DNA of 64,000 nucleotides from an uncultured Spirochaetales bacterium. Its GTDB lineage: Bacteria; Spirochaetota; Spirochaetia; Sphaerochaetales; Sphaerochaetaceae. The DNA lies in NCBI GenBank assembly GCA_944388965.1, contig CALXKL010000005.1, positions 107,828 through 171,827 of the forward strand, in the 5' to 3' direction. Of the stretch, positions 38,163 to 48,089 are shown piece after piece. Position numbers and translations under genes: made by a program. The stretch's first letter is position 1. Each line of letters opens with the position of its first letter. The notes beneath the pieces were generated by a model. It was not told where the DNA came from, did not search any database, and saw nothing but the letters and a program-made list of their open reading frames with translations.

Positions 38163-41100
38163 ATGAAGTACCATACGACTCTTTCCACCATCATCATTTC
38201 ACTGATAGTGCTGATGTGCTTCGCACTCGCTTCGCTGATGTGCGTCTTCGCCCTCGGAATCGATTCGCCTGGATACATGATCGCGACGCAGGCCATGCAA
38301 AGGCTTGCCCGGATGACGGACCTGGACATCTCCTATTCCTCGATCGGAAGGAATCTCTCCAGCAGCGTCGTGATAGACGGCATTTCCATCTCGTCGCAGG
38401 GGGACGAGCTCATATCGATAGACAGGGTCACGATATACCGCAATCCGTTCCAGCTCATCAGGGCCTTCATGACCGGAGGGGGAAGGCTGTCGGTGGACAT
38501 CACCGGCGTCGAGGTCAATCTGGAGGGGCCCTCGGGCACGGGAGGCGGTGACGGACAGCCGATGACTCTCGAAGAGGTCAACGGACTGATCCGCTCGATC
38601 GAATCATATGACGACATTCTGAAGGGCATGGCCTTCTACGGGCTCGAGTACTCGATCAACATCGAGGATTTCACATTGAATCTGGCCGAGCTCTCGTTCA
38701 CTGACCTCAGGATGAATCTCGTCCTCGACAGCGGACTGGACCTCGTCCGCTTCGTCTTCAACGCCCCCGTCATATCCATCACGCTTGCCGACGCCTCGCT
38801 TGATGCAGCCAACCTGTCGCTTTCGCTGACAAAAGGGGAGGAGTACGTGGCACGGGCGAGCCTTGATGCCATACGCTTCTCATATGGCGACATCCAGGCG
38901 TCGATGGCGAACATGGCCCTGTCTTTGCCGTTCAGGTCCTTCGGCGAGATCGACCTGTTCCATCTTCCCATCGTGCTTTCCGCGACACAGAGCACCTTCG
39001 TCTACGACGATATCCGGGCGGATCTTGAAAGACTCTCGCTCGATGGAGATGAAAGCGGTGCCGACATCGTCCTTGTCGACGCTTCGGTGGATGGCGGCTC
39101 GTTCCGTGTGGATCTTCCACGCCTCGATTCGCGGGTCGACTACTCCCATGATGGTCTTTACATCTCCTTCATGACGCCGTCGACTTCGGCTCTTGCCCTT
39201 CCTGAAACGGGAGTCGAGGCGACGCTTTCCTCGCTCGATGGAGAGGTCTCGGTCCACCAGGCGCTGTCCTTCGACATTCTCATGGGCGGAATCGAGGTCG
39301 AAGGACTTGATGACATCACGAAAGGGCTATACGAAGGTCTGAGCTCGGAAACGTTAGACATCACGGGCCAGATGAACGATTCAAGCACGTTCTTATCCGC
39401 ATCCGCATCCGTCGTCGGACACAGCCGGATCGACTTCTACGACGGCACCGGACTGTCGGCAGGTGTCTCCGCCCTCTTCGAGAACGGACGGATTGCAGAT
39501 GTCGGCATCAGGCTGGACGCGCTTTCGTTCAAATCTCTGCCGTCCGTCGTCAAGGCTGACGTCACGTACAGTGATGGAGGAATCGATGGCCGCCTGACGT
39601 ATGGCGACTCATTCTCCATCGAGATGGACGGACAGGGCGAGAGGTCCATCCGGCTTGCCATAAGCTCGCTCTCGCTTGGACAGTTCAAGCCGCTGTATGA
39701 CCTTTATGCTCCTGTGCTCGACTCCTACGTCGACAGGGATACGACACTGTCGGGCCAGCTGGAGTTCGACTACGACAGCCTGAGTGCTCATACACCCGAT
39801 TCATCACTCGTAGGTTCGTTCGCGATCAGCGGGATCAGGTTCAACCAGTACCGTTTCAACGTCGCCAGCTCGATACAGGCGTACATCGGCCAGGAGCGGT
39901 GCGACATATCACTGTTCACGCTGACGACACAGTGGCTTCGTCTTGCCTATACAGGTTCGATCGATCTGGATACGTTCTTCCCTCAGGGCAGTCTCGCTCT
40001 CGAGATGACGGAATCCGGAACGAGGATACTCGACATCGACTTCGATCTGGACAGAAGCGACGAATACCATCTGGATGCGACTGTCCCCAGGTTCCCGAAC
40101 AGCTATCTCAGAGGGACCATCAACTGGGCCAGCAGAGGAGTCGTCTCGAGTGCCGGCGAGCTGTGCAGCGGCAATACGGTGTATCCTTTCTCGATTCTTC
40201 TGGACATCGACGATGCCTCTTTCTCTCTCGGCTCATCCGGTCTCGATCTCGACATCGATTTCAGCAGACTTCTCGACATCAGACTCTCGTTCAACGACTT
40301 CACGCTGCCGACGATCTCTGCGGACAGCATGGTCCATTCCAGTCTGGACGGGGATTTCGTGTTCATGTTCGACCTTGCAGGTCAGAGCTACTATGGCCAC
40401 AGCGACGGCTTCACCATCCATTCGATGGGATTCATCCATTCCCGTCCCGACATCTCGTTCGCGTTGACGCTGTCCAATGATGAGGTGAGGCTGGACGACA
40501 TCAGCGTCGTCGACGCCTACGAACCGCTTACCGGTACAGCCGTATACAGGATCGGCGAGCGTTCGTTCGCAATGACTCTTGGTAATACGGATGAGCGCAT
40601 CAATCTCTCTCTTCTGCTCAGACCCGGCGACTACTCCGGCATCCTGACCATGGATAATGCCAGGCTTGACCGTTACGGGCTGGAGTCGGCACGCCTGGAC
40701 ACCACGCTGATCGGAAGAGGCGAGGGGGGCGACGACTTCTCGTTCTCTGGACGTATGACCATGACCGATGTAGGCATAGATTCGACCGGCTCTGTGCTTA
40801 CAGCCGACATCATCATCGACGAGAACGGCTTCGAGGGAGGCAACGTGAGCTACCAGCAGGGAACGTTCACGGTCTCTGCGAACAGGATCGCATACAGCGC
40901 CACGGATGGAGTCCTTTCGATGGATGCAAGCATGGACTTCATCAGGCAGAACAGGGACAGGGACTACCCCGTCCACGCCTCCGCCGGCCTCGAGGTCTTC
41001 TTCGAGTCCTACGATTCCCTTGCCGATGCCGTCACCAGTACCGCATCCAGCATAACCACATCCACTATGAGGGGGAGGCTGTCTCTAGACGAGCTCGTCA

Positions 41101-42785
41101 TCGACGACGAGATAGGAATCCACGACAGATACATAGACATCTCCTTCTCCGTCGATGACGGTCTTGCCCTGGATGGAAACTTCATACGGGGACATGTCGG
41201 CTTCGATCCAAGGTCGATTGATGTGAGCATTCTGGAAAACGGGATCGTCCATGGCAGGATATACGGCGACTGGAGCAGGGACGACTTCGACCTGCATCTC
41301 GACGACATATTCTTCAATCTCTCGATTATCAACTGGCTGTGTCCGGTTCCCCTTGTCACTTTTGATAATCCGGCCTGGGTGTATGGAGACTTCGTGCTCT
41401 ATGGAAGCCCGGAGGACAGTCATCTGTATGGGCAAGGAGGTTCGCACGGCTTCGACATGCGTGTCTGGTGGGTCGATGACGCCTATCTCCATATCGGGGA
41501 CACACAGGTCACCGTAGTCGACAACCATGCCACGACGAGCATGACTCCGGCGGTCATCGTGGATGAGGACAACGGCGACCTGCACAGGGGCTTCGCCGTT
41601 GCGCAGGCGATGCTCAGCAACGAGAACTATCTTGACTACTACGACATCGAAGTCTGGATTCCGGAAGGGGAGACCATCCACATCTGGGCTCCCGTATACA
41701 GCCAGAACATGCAGATCAAGGGCGATGTGAGCGGCTATTTCAGGATCTGGTCCGATCTTGACAAGAACTATCTGTCTGGCGACCTGAAGCTCTACAACGC
41801 CATGATGTCCATCGGCATGGACGAGCTTCCCCACTGGTGGGGACCGAGCAGATTCCAGGTCAGGGATGAGTTCGACGTCACGCTCATGGAGAACTGCTCC
41901 TTCGTCCTGCCGCTTTCCGACCAGCCGATAGTGAGGGCTTATTTCGACGAAGGCACCCTGTTTCATTTCCTGTATGACAGCCAGCTGAAGGAGCGGGAAC
42001 TGAACGGAACGCTCTCCTTCCGCTCCGGAGAGATCTACTATTTCCAGAAGAACTTCTTCATAACCGACGGAAGCATCGTCTTCCCGCCTGCGGGAAGCGA
42101 GATGTCGAACCTCAGGATGAACTTCCGGGCAAGACTGAGGAGCTACAGCAGCGAAGGCGAGAAGGTCGACATATATCTAGTGCTCAACAACGCGACCATG
42201 GACAACTTCTCCCCGACGTTCGAGAGCACTCCGCAGATGTCCACCGAGGAGATCATGTCGATACTCGGAGGTTCGATTCTCTCCTCGACCGCCTATGGAG
42301 GTACGAATCTGGCATCCGTCGCCTCGATAGTCACCTCAGGCGTCGATGTCCTCAACCGGATGGGCCTGATCAACACCTCCAGCTATGCCGACCTGGGCTC
42401 CGTCGTGCGCGACAGCCTTGGAATCGATATCTTCTCAATGCGCACTAGCATTCTCGAGAACTTCCTCATCGACACGATCTTCTCAAGCAGCGGCGGAATG
42501 AACTTCTCTCCGCTTGCGACGTATCTGAACAACACATCGATCTACATAGGCAAGTACGTCGGAAGCGACCTCTATCTGCAGGCGATGGTCTACCTGCAGG
42601 CAATCGACAGCGCCTTCAACGATAGCGCCTTCATGACCGACGACCTCTCGCTCGACCTCGAGATATCGCTGGAGTGGGAGAACCCTCTGGGCACCTTCAC
42701 ATTCTTCACGACCCCGTCGAACCTTACTCTGCACAGCATGTTCGACAACTTCGGCATCAGATACGACCAGACCATCTATTTCTAG
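38163..42785 (+). CDS. tamB: TamB-like translocation/assembly protein (DUF490)
   Basis: A 1540-residue AsmA/TamB-type protein. One N-terminal membrane helix (about residues 8-32) is followed by about 1200 residues of repeating beta-strands with amphipathic pattern, as in the long hydrophobic groove of TamB. The C-terminal DUF490 part is clear: GTLFHFLYDSQLKERELNGT, FRSGEIYYFQKNFFITDGSI, FSPTFESTPQMSTEEIMSIL. TamB proteins span the periplasm and carry phospholipid or help barrel assembly. It is followed by bamA after 146 nt, an order also known from Treponema pallidum. No clear Shine-Dalgarno precedes the ATG. Confidence 0.9.
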   Translation: MKYHTTLSTIIISLIVLMCFALASLMCVFALGIDSPGYMIATQAMQRLARMTDLDISYSSIGRNLSSSVVIDGISISSQGDELISIDRVTIYRNPFQLIRAFMTGGGRLSVDITGVEVNLEGPSGTGGGDGQPMTLEEVNGLIRSIESYDDILKGMAFYGLEYSINIEDFTLNLAELSFTDLRMNLVLDSGLDLVRFVFNAPVISITLADASLDAANLSLSLTKGEEYVARASLDAIRFSYGDIQASMANMALSLPFRSFGEIDLFHLPIVLSATQSTFVYDDIRADLERLSLDGDESGADIVLVDASVDGGSFRVDLPRLDSRVDYSHDGLYISFMTPSTSALALPETGVEATLSSLDGEVSVHQALSFDILMGGIEVEGLDDITKGLYEGLSSETLDITGQMNDSSTFLSASASVVGHSRIDFYDGTGLSAGVSALFENGRIADVGIRLDALSFKSLPSVVKADVTYSDGGIDGRLTYGDSFSIEMDGQGERSIRLAISSLSLGQFKPLYDLYAPVLDSYVDRDTTLSGQLEFDYDSLSAHTPDSSLVGSFAISGIRFNQYRFNVASSIQAYIGQERCDISLFTLTTQWLRLAYTGSIDLDTFFPQGSLALEMTESGTRILDIDFDLDRSDEYHLDATVPRFPNSYLRGTINWASRGVVSSAGELCSGNTVYPFSILLDIDDASFSLGSSGLDLDIDFSRLLDIRLSFNDFTLPTISADSMVHSSLDGDFVFMFDLAGQSYYGHSDGFTIHSMGFIHSRPDISFALTLSNDEVRLDDISVVDAYEPLTGTAVYRIGERSFAMTLGNTDERINLSLLLRPGDYSGILTMDNARLDRYGLESARLDTTLIGRGEGGDDFSFSGRMTMTDVGIDSTGSVLTADIIIDENGFEGGNVSYQQGTFTVSANRIAYSATDGVLSMDASMDFIRQNRDRDYPVHASAGLEVFFESYDSLADAVTSTASSITTSTMRGRLSLDELVIDDEIGIHDRYIDISFSVDDGLALDGNFIRGHVGFDPRSIDVSILENGIVHGRIYGDWSRDDFDLHLDDIFFNLSIINWLCPVPLVTFDNPAWVYGDFVLYGSPEDSHLYGQGGSHGFDMRVWWVDDAYLHIGDTQVTVVDNHATTSMTPAVIVDEDNGDLHRGFAVAQAMLSNENYLDYYDIEVWIPEGETIHIWAPVYSQNMQIKGDVSGYFRIWSDLDKNYLSGDLKLYNAMMSIGMDELPHWWGPSRFQVRDEFDVTLMENCSFVLPLSDQPIVRAYFDEGTLFHFLYDSQLKERELNGTLSFRSGEIYYFQKNFFITDGSIVFPPAGSEMSNLRMNFRARLRSYSSEGEKVDIYLVLNNATMDNFSPTFESTPQMSTEEIMSILGGSILSSTAYGGTNLASVASIVTSGVDVLNRMGLINTSSYADLGSVVRDSLGIDIFSMRTSILENFLIDTIFSSSGGMNFSPLATYLNNTSIYIGKYVGSDLYLQAMVYLQAIDSAFNDSAFMTDDLSLDLEISLEWENPLGTFTFFTTPSNLTLHSMFDNFGIRYDQTIYF

Positions 42786-42931
42786 ATCGACGGCTGTCTG
42801 GGCAATGCATTGTTCTGCATGATCCGTGTCATTGCACAGTATTCACAAAACACGTCATCAACATAATGGGATTCACGTTTCGTGTAGCTTTTCTGACCTT
42901 TTTCCATTATATTGGTGCAAGGAGTTTGTAG
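42786..42931 (+). other. Spacer between tamB and bamA
   Basis: A 146-nt A+T-rich spacer. TATATT at 42908-42913 may be a -10 for bamA, with no good -35. GCAATG (42802) and CATTGC (42830) could pair as a 6-bp stem; no U-tract follows. AAGGAG about 7 nt before the bamA ATG is its ribosome-binding site. Confidence 0.4.
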
Positions 42932-45496
42932 ATGAACAGGAAAATCGCACTGACAGTCCTGGCTCTTGTGCTGGCATTCTCGCCGGCCTTTGCCGAAGAC
43001 CAGGCGCCCGTCGATACGACAGACATCGCCGTCCAGGAGGAGCTCACAGGCTCCTGGTGGTACGGACGCACCATAGATTCATTTTCATTCGAAGGCCTTC
43101 AGAACGTCCAGACCAGGACTCTGACCAGTCTGCTTAGACCGTATGTCGGCCAGGTGTTCACCGAGGAGCTCGAGAACGAAATCATCAATCTCCTCTATGC
43201 GCAGACCTGGCTCGAGTATGTCGAGGGCTTCGACATGAAGCTTGACCCTGTCACAGGCGCTATGAACGTCACCATCAGTCTTCATGAGATTGCAATGATC
43301 GACGATATCGTCTTCAACGGCAACGACGAAATCAGCGACCGCGTCCTGCTTTCCGAACAGGGGCTCCAGGAAGGGGACTTCTTCTCTCCCGGCCTGCTTA
43401 GGGCGAACGCATCGATGCTCCAGACCTATTACCAGGGAAGGGGTTTCGCGGATGCCCTGGTCAACGCGCATAGCGAGATCGACGAGGCCGACAACACCGT
43501 AAGGATCGTATACACGATTAGCGAAGGCCTCCAGTACAAGGTCCGTTCCATCAACTTCATCGGCATTTCTGCGATGAGCGAGAAGGACCTCAAGAGGGAG
43601 ATGTCGAGCAAGGAGAGGAGCTTCTTCCGCTCCGGCAACTTCGTCGCCTCCAAGATGGACCAGGACATGCAGACCCTGCTTGCATTCTACAACGACAACG
43701 GATATATCGATGCAGTCGTCCAGGGATATACGGTAGAGGATGTCACGGAGCCCGATGACAAGTATCACATGGTCGCCGTTGACATCACGATCAGCGAAGG
43801 CAGCCAGTGGCTTCTTGGATCCATCACCTTCGAGGGCAACACCGTCTTCTCTGATGAGGATATACAGAAGGTCATCTACATGAAGAGCGGCGTCGTTCAT
43901 GACCAGAGCGAGGTCCTTGCGCAGATCCAGGCAGTTGCATCGCTATACTACAACGACGGATACATCCAGACCGCAATCAATCCCGTCATCACCAGAGACG
44001 AGGAGAACCATCTTGTCAACTACAATCTCGTCATAACAGAGAGCGAGCAGTCCGTCATCGAGAGGATCGTCATCACTGGCCTTACAAAGACGAAGCCCTA
44101 TGTCATCGAACGTGAGCTCGAGCTCCATGTCGGAGACGTCTTCAGCCAGGCCGCCCTGCAGGCGTCTGGACAGAACATCCTCAACACCGGAATCGTCACC
44201 GACATCTCCACCGGCCTCTACCAGGGCGAGACGGAGAACGGCGTCATTCTTGAAATTGCTGTGGAGGAGGGCAACCAGATGCAGCTCCAGTTCGGAGCGA
44301 CATTCGGCGGCACGGTCGACGGCTTCCCCGTCTCCGGCTTCCTGCAGTGGTCGGACACAAACATCTTCGGAACCGGCAGGGACTTCGCCATAACGACGAA
44401 TCTGTCTCCTGACACTCAGGCGGTATCGCTCTCGCTTTCCGACAGCTGGGTCGGCAACAAGCGCTGGTCCAACGGCATTTCGTTCTCGATCGAGAGGAGC
44501 TCGTATGACAACGTCCTCCAGCGTGGTACGGAATCGGACTATTACGACGGACGCGACAAGTACAACGTGACCTATCCTCTGGGCTTCGAGTCCAATGCGG
44601 CATGGAGAGATGCCGGAATGCTCACAAGCGCATCAGTAGACCTGATGTCATACGACTTCTACACGTTCTCCATCGGCTACTCGACCGGATACACGTTCAA
44701 CTTCCGCCCCGGCAACCTGACTCTGTCCGCCGGGCTGTCCATAGGACTTTCACACGCCATCTACGACGACAGCTACGATCCTTACGAGTGGCTGATCATG
44801 AAGTACCACGACAAGTGGCAGTTCTCGAACAAGCTCTCCATGTCGATAACCTGGGACGGACGCGATCTGGTCACCAACACGACCAGAGGGTATCTGCTTT
44901 CGGCAAGCTACACATACGCAGGCGGCTTCCTCGGAGGTCTTTCGAACTACAACAGACTCGGCTTCTCCGCGGCTGGATACGTCCCTCTGTTCACCTATAC
45001 AAATGACGAGAACAAGAGCAGCAGTCTGGTTCTTTCCGGCACCACATCGCTGTCGCTGATGCTGCCCCAGTTCTGGAACAACACGTACGACCATGGATGG
45101 GATGTCTATTCCCCGTTCGATGGTGCCACTCGATACGAGATGCTCTATCTGGATGGAATGAACACCGGACGCGGCTTCTCCGTGCAGCTTTACAAGAGCC
45201 TTCTGTGGCACAACCAGATCGAGCTCAGCTACCCGATCGTCAGGAACATCCTCAATTTCGAGGTCTTCATCTCGGCAGACGGTGCCATCGAGGATCTCGA
45301 GGAGCTGAACAGCTTCGGTGATCTGAACTGGTACTTCGGCACCGGTTTCGGAATCAAGCTGAGGATTCCCGGCTTCCCGCTTGGTCTCTACTGGGTCAAG
45401 AACGCGACCTGGGACAAGTACGACGATTTCCAGCTGATCGACAACTCGATTCTCGGAGGCTCGATAGTCCTGGCCATCACCACATCGATCTACTGA
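42932..45496 (+). CDS. bamA: Outer-membrane protein assembly factor BamA
   Basis: BamA of 854 residues, the central Omp85 barrel that inserts beta-barrel proteins into the outer membrane. Signal peptide MNRKIALTVLALVLAFSPAFA. Five POTRA repeats run to about residue 430, visible as FEGLQNVQTRTLTSLLRPYVGQ, IVFNGNDEISDRVLL, INFIGISAMSEKDLKREM, ITFEGNTVFSDEDIQKVIYMKSG and IVITGLTKTKPYVIERELELHVGD. The C-terminal barrel includes NTTRGYLLSASYTYAGG and GRGF. It lies between tamB and mutS. In Treponema pallidum a Skp/OmpH gene sits between bamA and mutS; here only 10 nt separate them. Confidence 0.96.
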   Translation: MNRKIALTVLALVLAFSPAFAEDQAPVDTTDIAVQEELTGSWWYGRTIDSFSFEGLQNVQTRTLTSLLRPYVGQVFTEELENEIINLLYAQTWLEYVEGFDMKLDPVTGAMNVTISLHEIAMIDDIVFNGNDEISDRVLLSEQGLQEGDFFSPGLLRANASMLQTYYQGRGFADALVNAHSEIDEADNTVRIVYTISEGLQYKVRSINFIGISAMSEKDLKREMSSKERSFFRSGNFVASKMDQDMQTLLAFYNDNGYIDAVVQGYTVEDVTEPDDKYHMVAVDITISEGSQWLLGSITFEGNTVFSDEDIQKVIYMKSGVVHDQSEVLAQIQAVASLYYNDGYIQTAINPVITRDEENHLVNYNLVITESEQSVIERIVITGLTKTKPYVIERELELHVGDVFSQAALQASGQNILNTGIVTDISTGLYQGETENGVILEIAVEEGNQMQLQFGATFGGTVDGFPVSGFLQWSDTNIFGTGRDFAITTNLSPDTQAVSLSLSDSWVGNKRWSNGISFSIERSSYDNVLQRGTESDYYDGRDKYNVTYPLGFESNAAWRDAGMLTSASVDLMSYDFYTFSIGYSTGYTFNFRPGNLTLSAGLSIGLSHAIYDDSYDPYEWLIMKYHDKWQFSNKLSMSITWDGRDLVTNTTRGYLLSASYTYAGGFLGGLSNYNRLGFSAAGYVPLFTYTNDENKSSSLVLSGTTSLSLMLPQFWNNTYDHGWDVYSPFDGATRYEMLYLDGMNTGRGFSVQLYKSLLWHNQIELSYPIVRNILNFEVFISADGAIEDLEELNSFGDLNWYFGTGFGIKLRIPGFPLGLYWVKNATWDKYDDFQLIDNSILGGSIVLAITTSIY

Positions 45497-45506
45497 GGCC
45501 TGGGCG

Positions 45507-48089
45507 ATGGGGGAGAAGGATTCCGTCACGCCGATGATGAGGCAGTATCAGGAGATAAAGGCACAGCATCCTGACGAGGTCCTCTTCTTCCGACTTGGCG
45601 ATTTCTACGAGATGTTCGACGAGGATGCCATAGAGGTGTCCCGTCTTCTTAATCTGACTTTGACGCACAGGGGCTCCGCGCCCATGTGCGGCATTCCGTA
45701 TCATGCCGCGACAAGTTATCTCAAACGTCTTCTTGATGCTGGAAAGAAGGTCGCGGTCTGCGAACAGCTGACTCTGCCTGAATCGTCCAGAGAACTTGCC
45801 CGCAGGGAGGTCATCCAGGTCTATACCCCTGGTACGGTCGTCGATGACGAATACCTTGATTCGTTCAACGACAACTTCGTCTTCTGTGTGGATGTCGTCA
45901 AGGGGCAGTGCGTATGCGCCTACTGCGACCTTTCAAGCGGGACGTTCCTGGCAAGGGATCTTGGCAAGGACCCGTCTTACTCGTCTCTTGCCTCACTCAT
46001 GAGCACTCTGTCGATTGCCGAGCTGCTGGTCTCGGACGACCTGTACTTCACGGACAGAAGGCTCAGGGAGGTCCTCGATTCACAGGAGCGGATCGTCACC
46101 AAGCTTCCTTCATGGAGCTTCTCGCTCAAGGAGGGGCGCAGCCAGATAGCGAAGGTCCTCAAAGTCGAGAACCTTTCACCTTTCGGTCTTGACGAAAAGA
46201 GCCCGCTTCTCTCGCCGATCGGCGCCCTGCTTGGCTACATGGTCCAGATGAGCAGGAGCGAGCTTGGCCAGATAGACAACATCAGGGTGGTGGATGAATG
46301 TGGCAGACTGCTTCTTGACGAGGCGACGACCAGGAACCTCGAGATAGTCAGGTCGCTGCAGGGAGGTGGGGCGTATACACTGTTCTCCGCTCTCGACAGG
46401 ACGTGTACCGCCGCCGGCAGCAGAAGGCTGAAGGATGTGCTGCTACAGCCGCTATGCGACCGGGCTGCAATCGAGGAGAGACTCGACTGGACGACAAGGC
46501 TCGTCGATGATGTTGACGAGAGGATGCGCATCAGAGGTCTTCTCTCATCATGCGCGGACCTGATCAGGCTTGCCTCGAAGCTTGAGATGAAGCGTTCCGT
46601 TGTAAGGGACCTGACTGCCATCAGGGAGAGTCTTGTCTCCTTCTTCTCGCTCGTCGGCCAGAGGGACGAATACCTTAGGCTGCTCGATGGCGAGCTTGGC
46701 GATCCCGACGGTCTCATGGAGCTTGCCAGGACGATCGGCGATGCGATCAACCCCGAGTGCACGAACGACCGTGACAGTGGAAACATCATCCTTGCCGGCT
46801 ATGACGAGGAGCTGGACAGACTCAGGGAGATCCACTGTCATGGCTCATCTCTGCTTGGCGATTATCTGGAACGTATCCGCAAGGAGACAGGAATAACGGT
46901 GATGAAGTGCGGTGAGAACCGCATCATCGGCACTTATCTCGAGGTCTCCAAAAGCCAGCTGGCAAAAGTCCCCGACTATTTCGTCAGGCGCCAGACGCTT
47001 GTGGGCGGCGAAAGGTTCACGACTCCCGAACTTTCCGAAATCGAGGAGAAGATCAACAGCGCAGAGGCCGAGGCAAGCGACAGGGAGCGCAGCCTCTACA
47101 ATTCCATAGTCGCATCCGCATCGTCCTTCGCAGGGGATCTGAAGAACATCGGAATGCTTTTCGCCCAGCTCGACGTATACCAGAGCTTTGCCCAGATATC
47201 CTCAAGCCAGGGCTATGTCCGTCCCGTGATCGTCGATGATGGCGAGCTTGTCATTACAGGTGGCCGCCATCCAGTCGTTGAACAGCACATGGACCAGGGG
47301 GCCTTCGTGTGCAACGGGTTCGATTCGTCAGTCTCGAGATTTGCGCTTATCACCGGTCCCAACATGGCCGGCAAGTCGACCTATCTCAGGCAGAACGCAC
47401 TCATAGTCCTCATGGCGCACTGTGGCTGCTTCGTGCCTGCATCCGAGGCCGTCATACCGCTCGTCGACAGGATCTTCTGCCGCGTCGGAGCCAGCGACAA
47501 CCTTGCAAAGGGGGAGTCGACGTTCCTTGTGGAAATGCAGGAGGCCAGCTTCATTCTGCGAAATGCCACAAGGCACAGCTTCGTCATAATGGACGAGATC
47601 GGAAGAGGTACGAGCACGCAGGACGGAATGAGCATCGCATATGCGATAATGATGTATCTGCAGCGGTTGGGATGCATGACGCTGTTCGCGACCCACTATC
47701 ATGAGCTGACTCTCATCGATACCAGTTCGATGCAGCTTCTCACGCTCGAGGTCTCTCAGGAGAGGAACGACATAGTGTTCCTTCGCAAGGTCGTCGAGGG
47801 TGTCGCCCAGAGCAGCTATGGGCTTCATGTCGCACGCATGGCGGGAATCCCGACATCCGTCATCCGGGAGGCAAGCGGCTTCCAGAAGAGGCATTTCGCG
47901 GACTACCGGATGGACATCTTTGCCGACCAGCTCGACCTCTTCGTCGACACAAGCAGGGCAGGCGACCAGGACAAGGACCGCATCCTTGATGAAATCGTCG
48001 ACTTCGACCTTTCGAGTTCGACTCCTCTGGAGGCGATGGTTATGATGGGCCGGCTTCAGGATGAGGTGAAGGCTCTTTCGAAGAAATGA
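45507..48089 (+). CDS. mutS: DNA mismatch repair protein MutS
   Basis: MutS of 860 residues, which recognises mispaired bases. The mismatch-reading loop is FFRLGDFYEMFDEDA (Phe-X-Glu), domain II and connector follow, and the ATPase domain has ITGPNMAGKSTYLRQNA, VGASDNLAKGESTFLVEM, FVIMDEIGRGTSTQDGMSIA and FATHYHELT. The C-terminal tail is normal in length. It follows bamA by 10 nt and overlaps the MATE gene by 4 nt. mutL is not in the window. Confidence 0.97.
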   Translation: MGEKDSVTPMMRQYQEIKAQHPDEVLFFRLGDFYEMFDEDAIEVSRLLNLTLTHRGSAPMCGIPYHAATSYLKRLLDAGKKVAVCEQLTLPESSRELARREVIQVYTPGTVVDDEYLDSFNDNFVFCVDVVKGQCVCAYCDLSSGTFLARDLGKDPSYSSLASLMSTLSIAELLVSDDLYFTDRRLREVLDSQERIVTKLPSWSFSLKEGRSQIAKVLKVENLSPFGLDEKSPLLSPIGALLGYMVQMSRSELGQIDNIRVVDECGRLLLDEATTRNLEIVRSLQGGGAYTLFSALDRTCTAAGSRRLKDVLLQPLCDRAAIEERLDWTTRLVDDVDERMRIRGLLSSCADLIRLASKLEMKRSVVRDLTAIRESLVSFFSLVGQRDEYLRLLDGELGDPDGLMELARTIGDAINPECTNDRDSGNIILAGYDEELDRLREIHCHGSSLLGDYLERIRKETGITVMKCGENRIIGTYLEVSKSQLAKVPDYFVRRQTLVGGERFTTPELSEIEEKINSAEAEASDRERSLYNSIVASASSFAGDLKNIGMLFAQLDVYQSFAQISSSQGYVRPVIVDDGELVITGGRHPVVEQHMDQGAFVCNGFDSSVSRFALITGPNMAGKSTYLRQNALIVLMAHCGCFVPASEAVIPLVDRIFCRVGASDNLAKGESTFLVEMQEASFILRNATRHSFVIMDEIGRGTSTQDGMSIAYAIMMYLQRLGCMTLFATHYHELTLIDTSSMQLLTLEVSQERNDIVFLRKVVEGVAQSSYGLHVARMAGIPTSVIREASGFQKRHFADYRMDIFADQLDLFVDTSRAGDQDKDRILDEIVDFDLSSSTPLEAMVMMGRLQDEVKALSKK

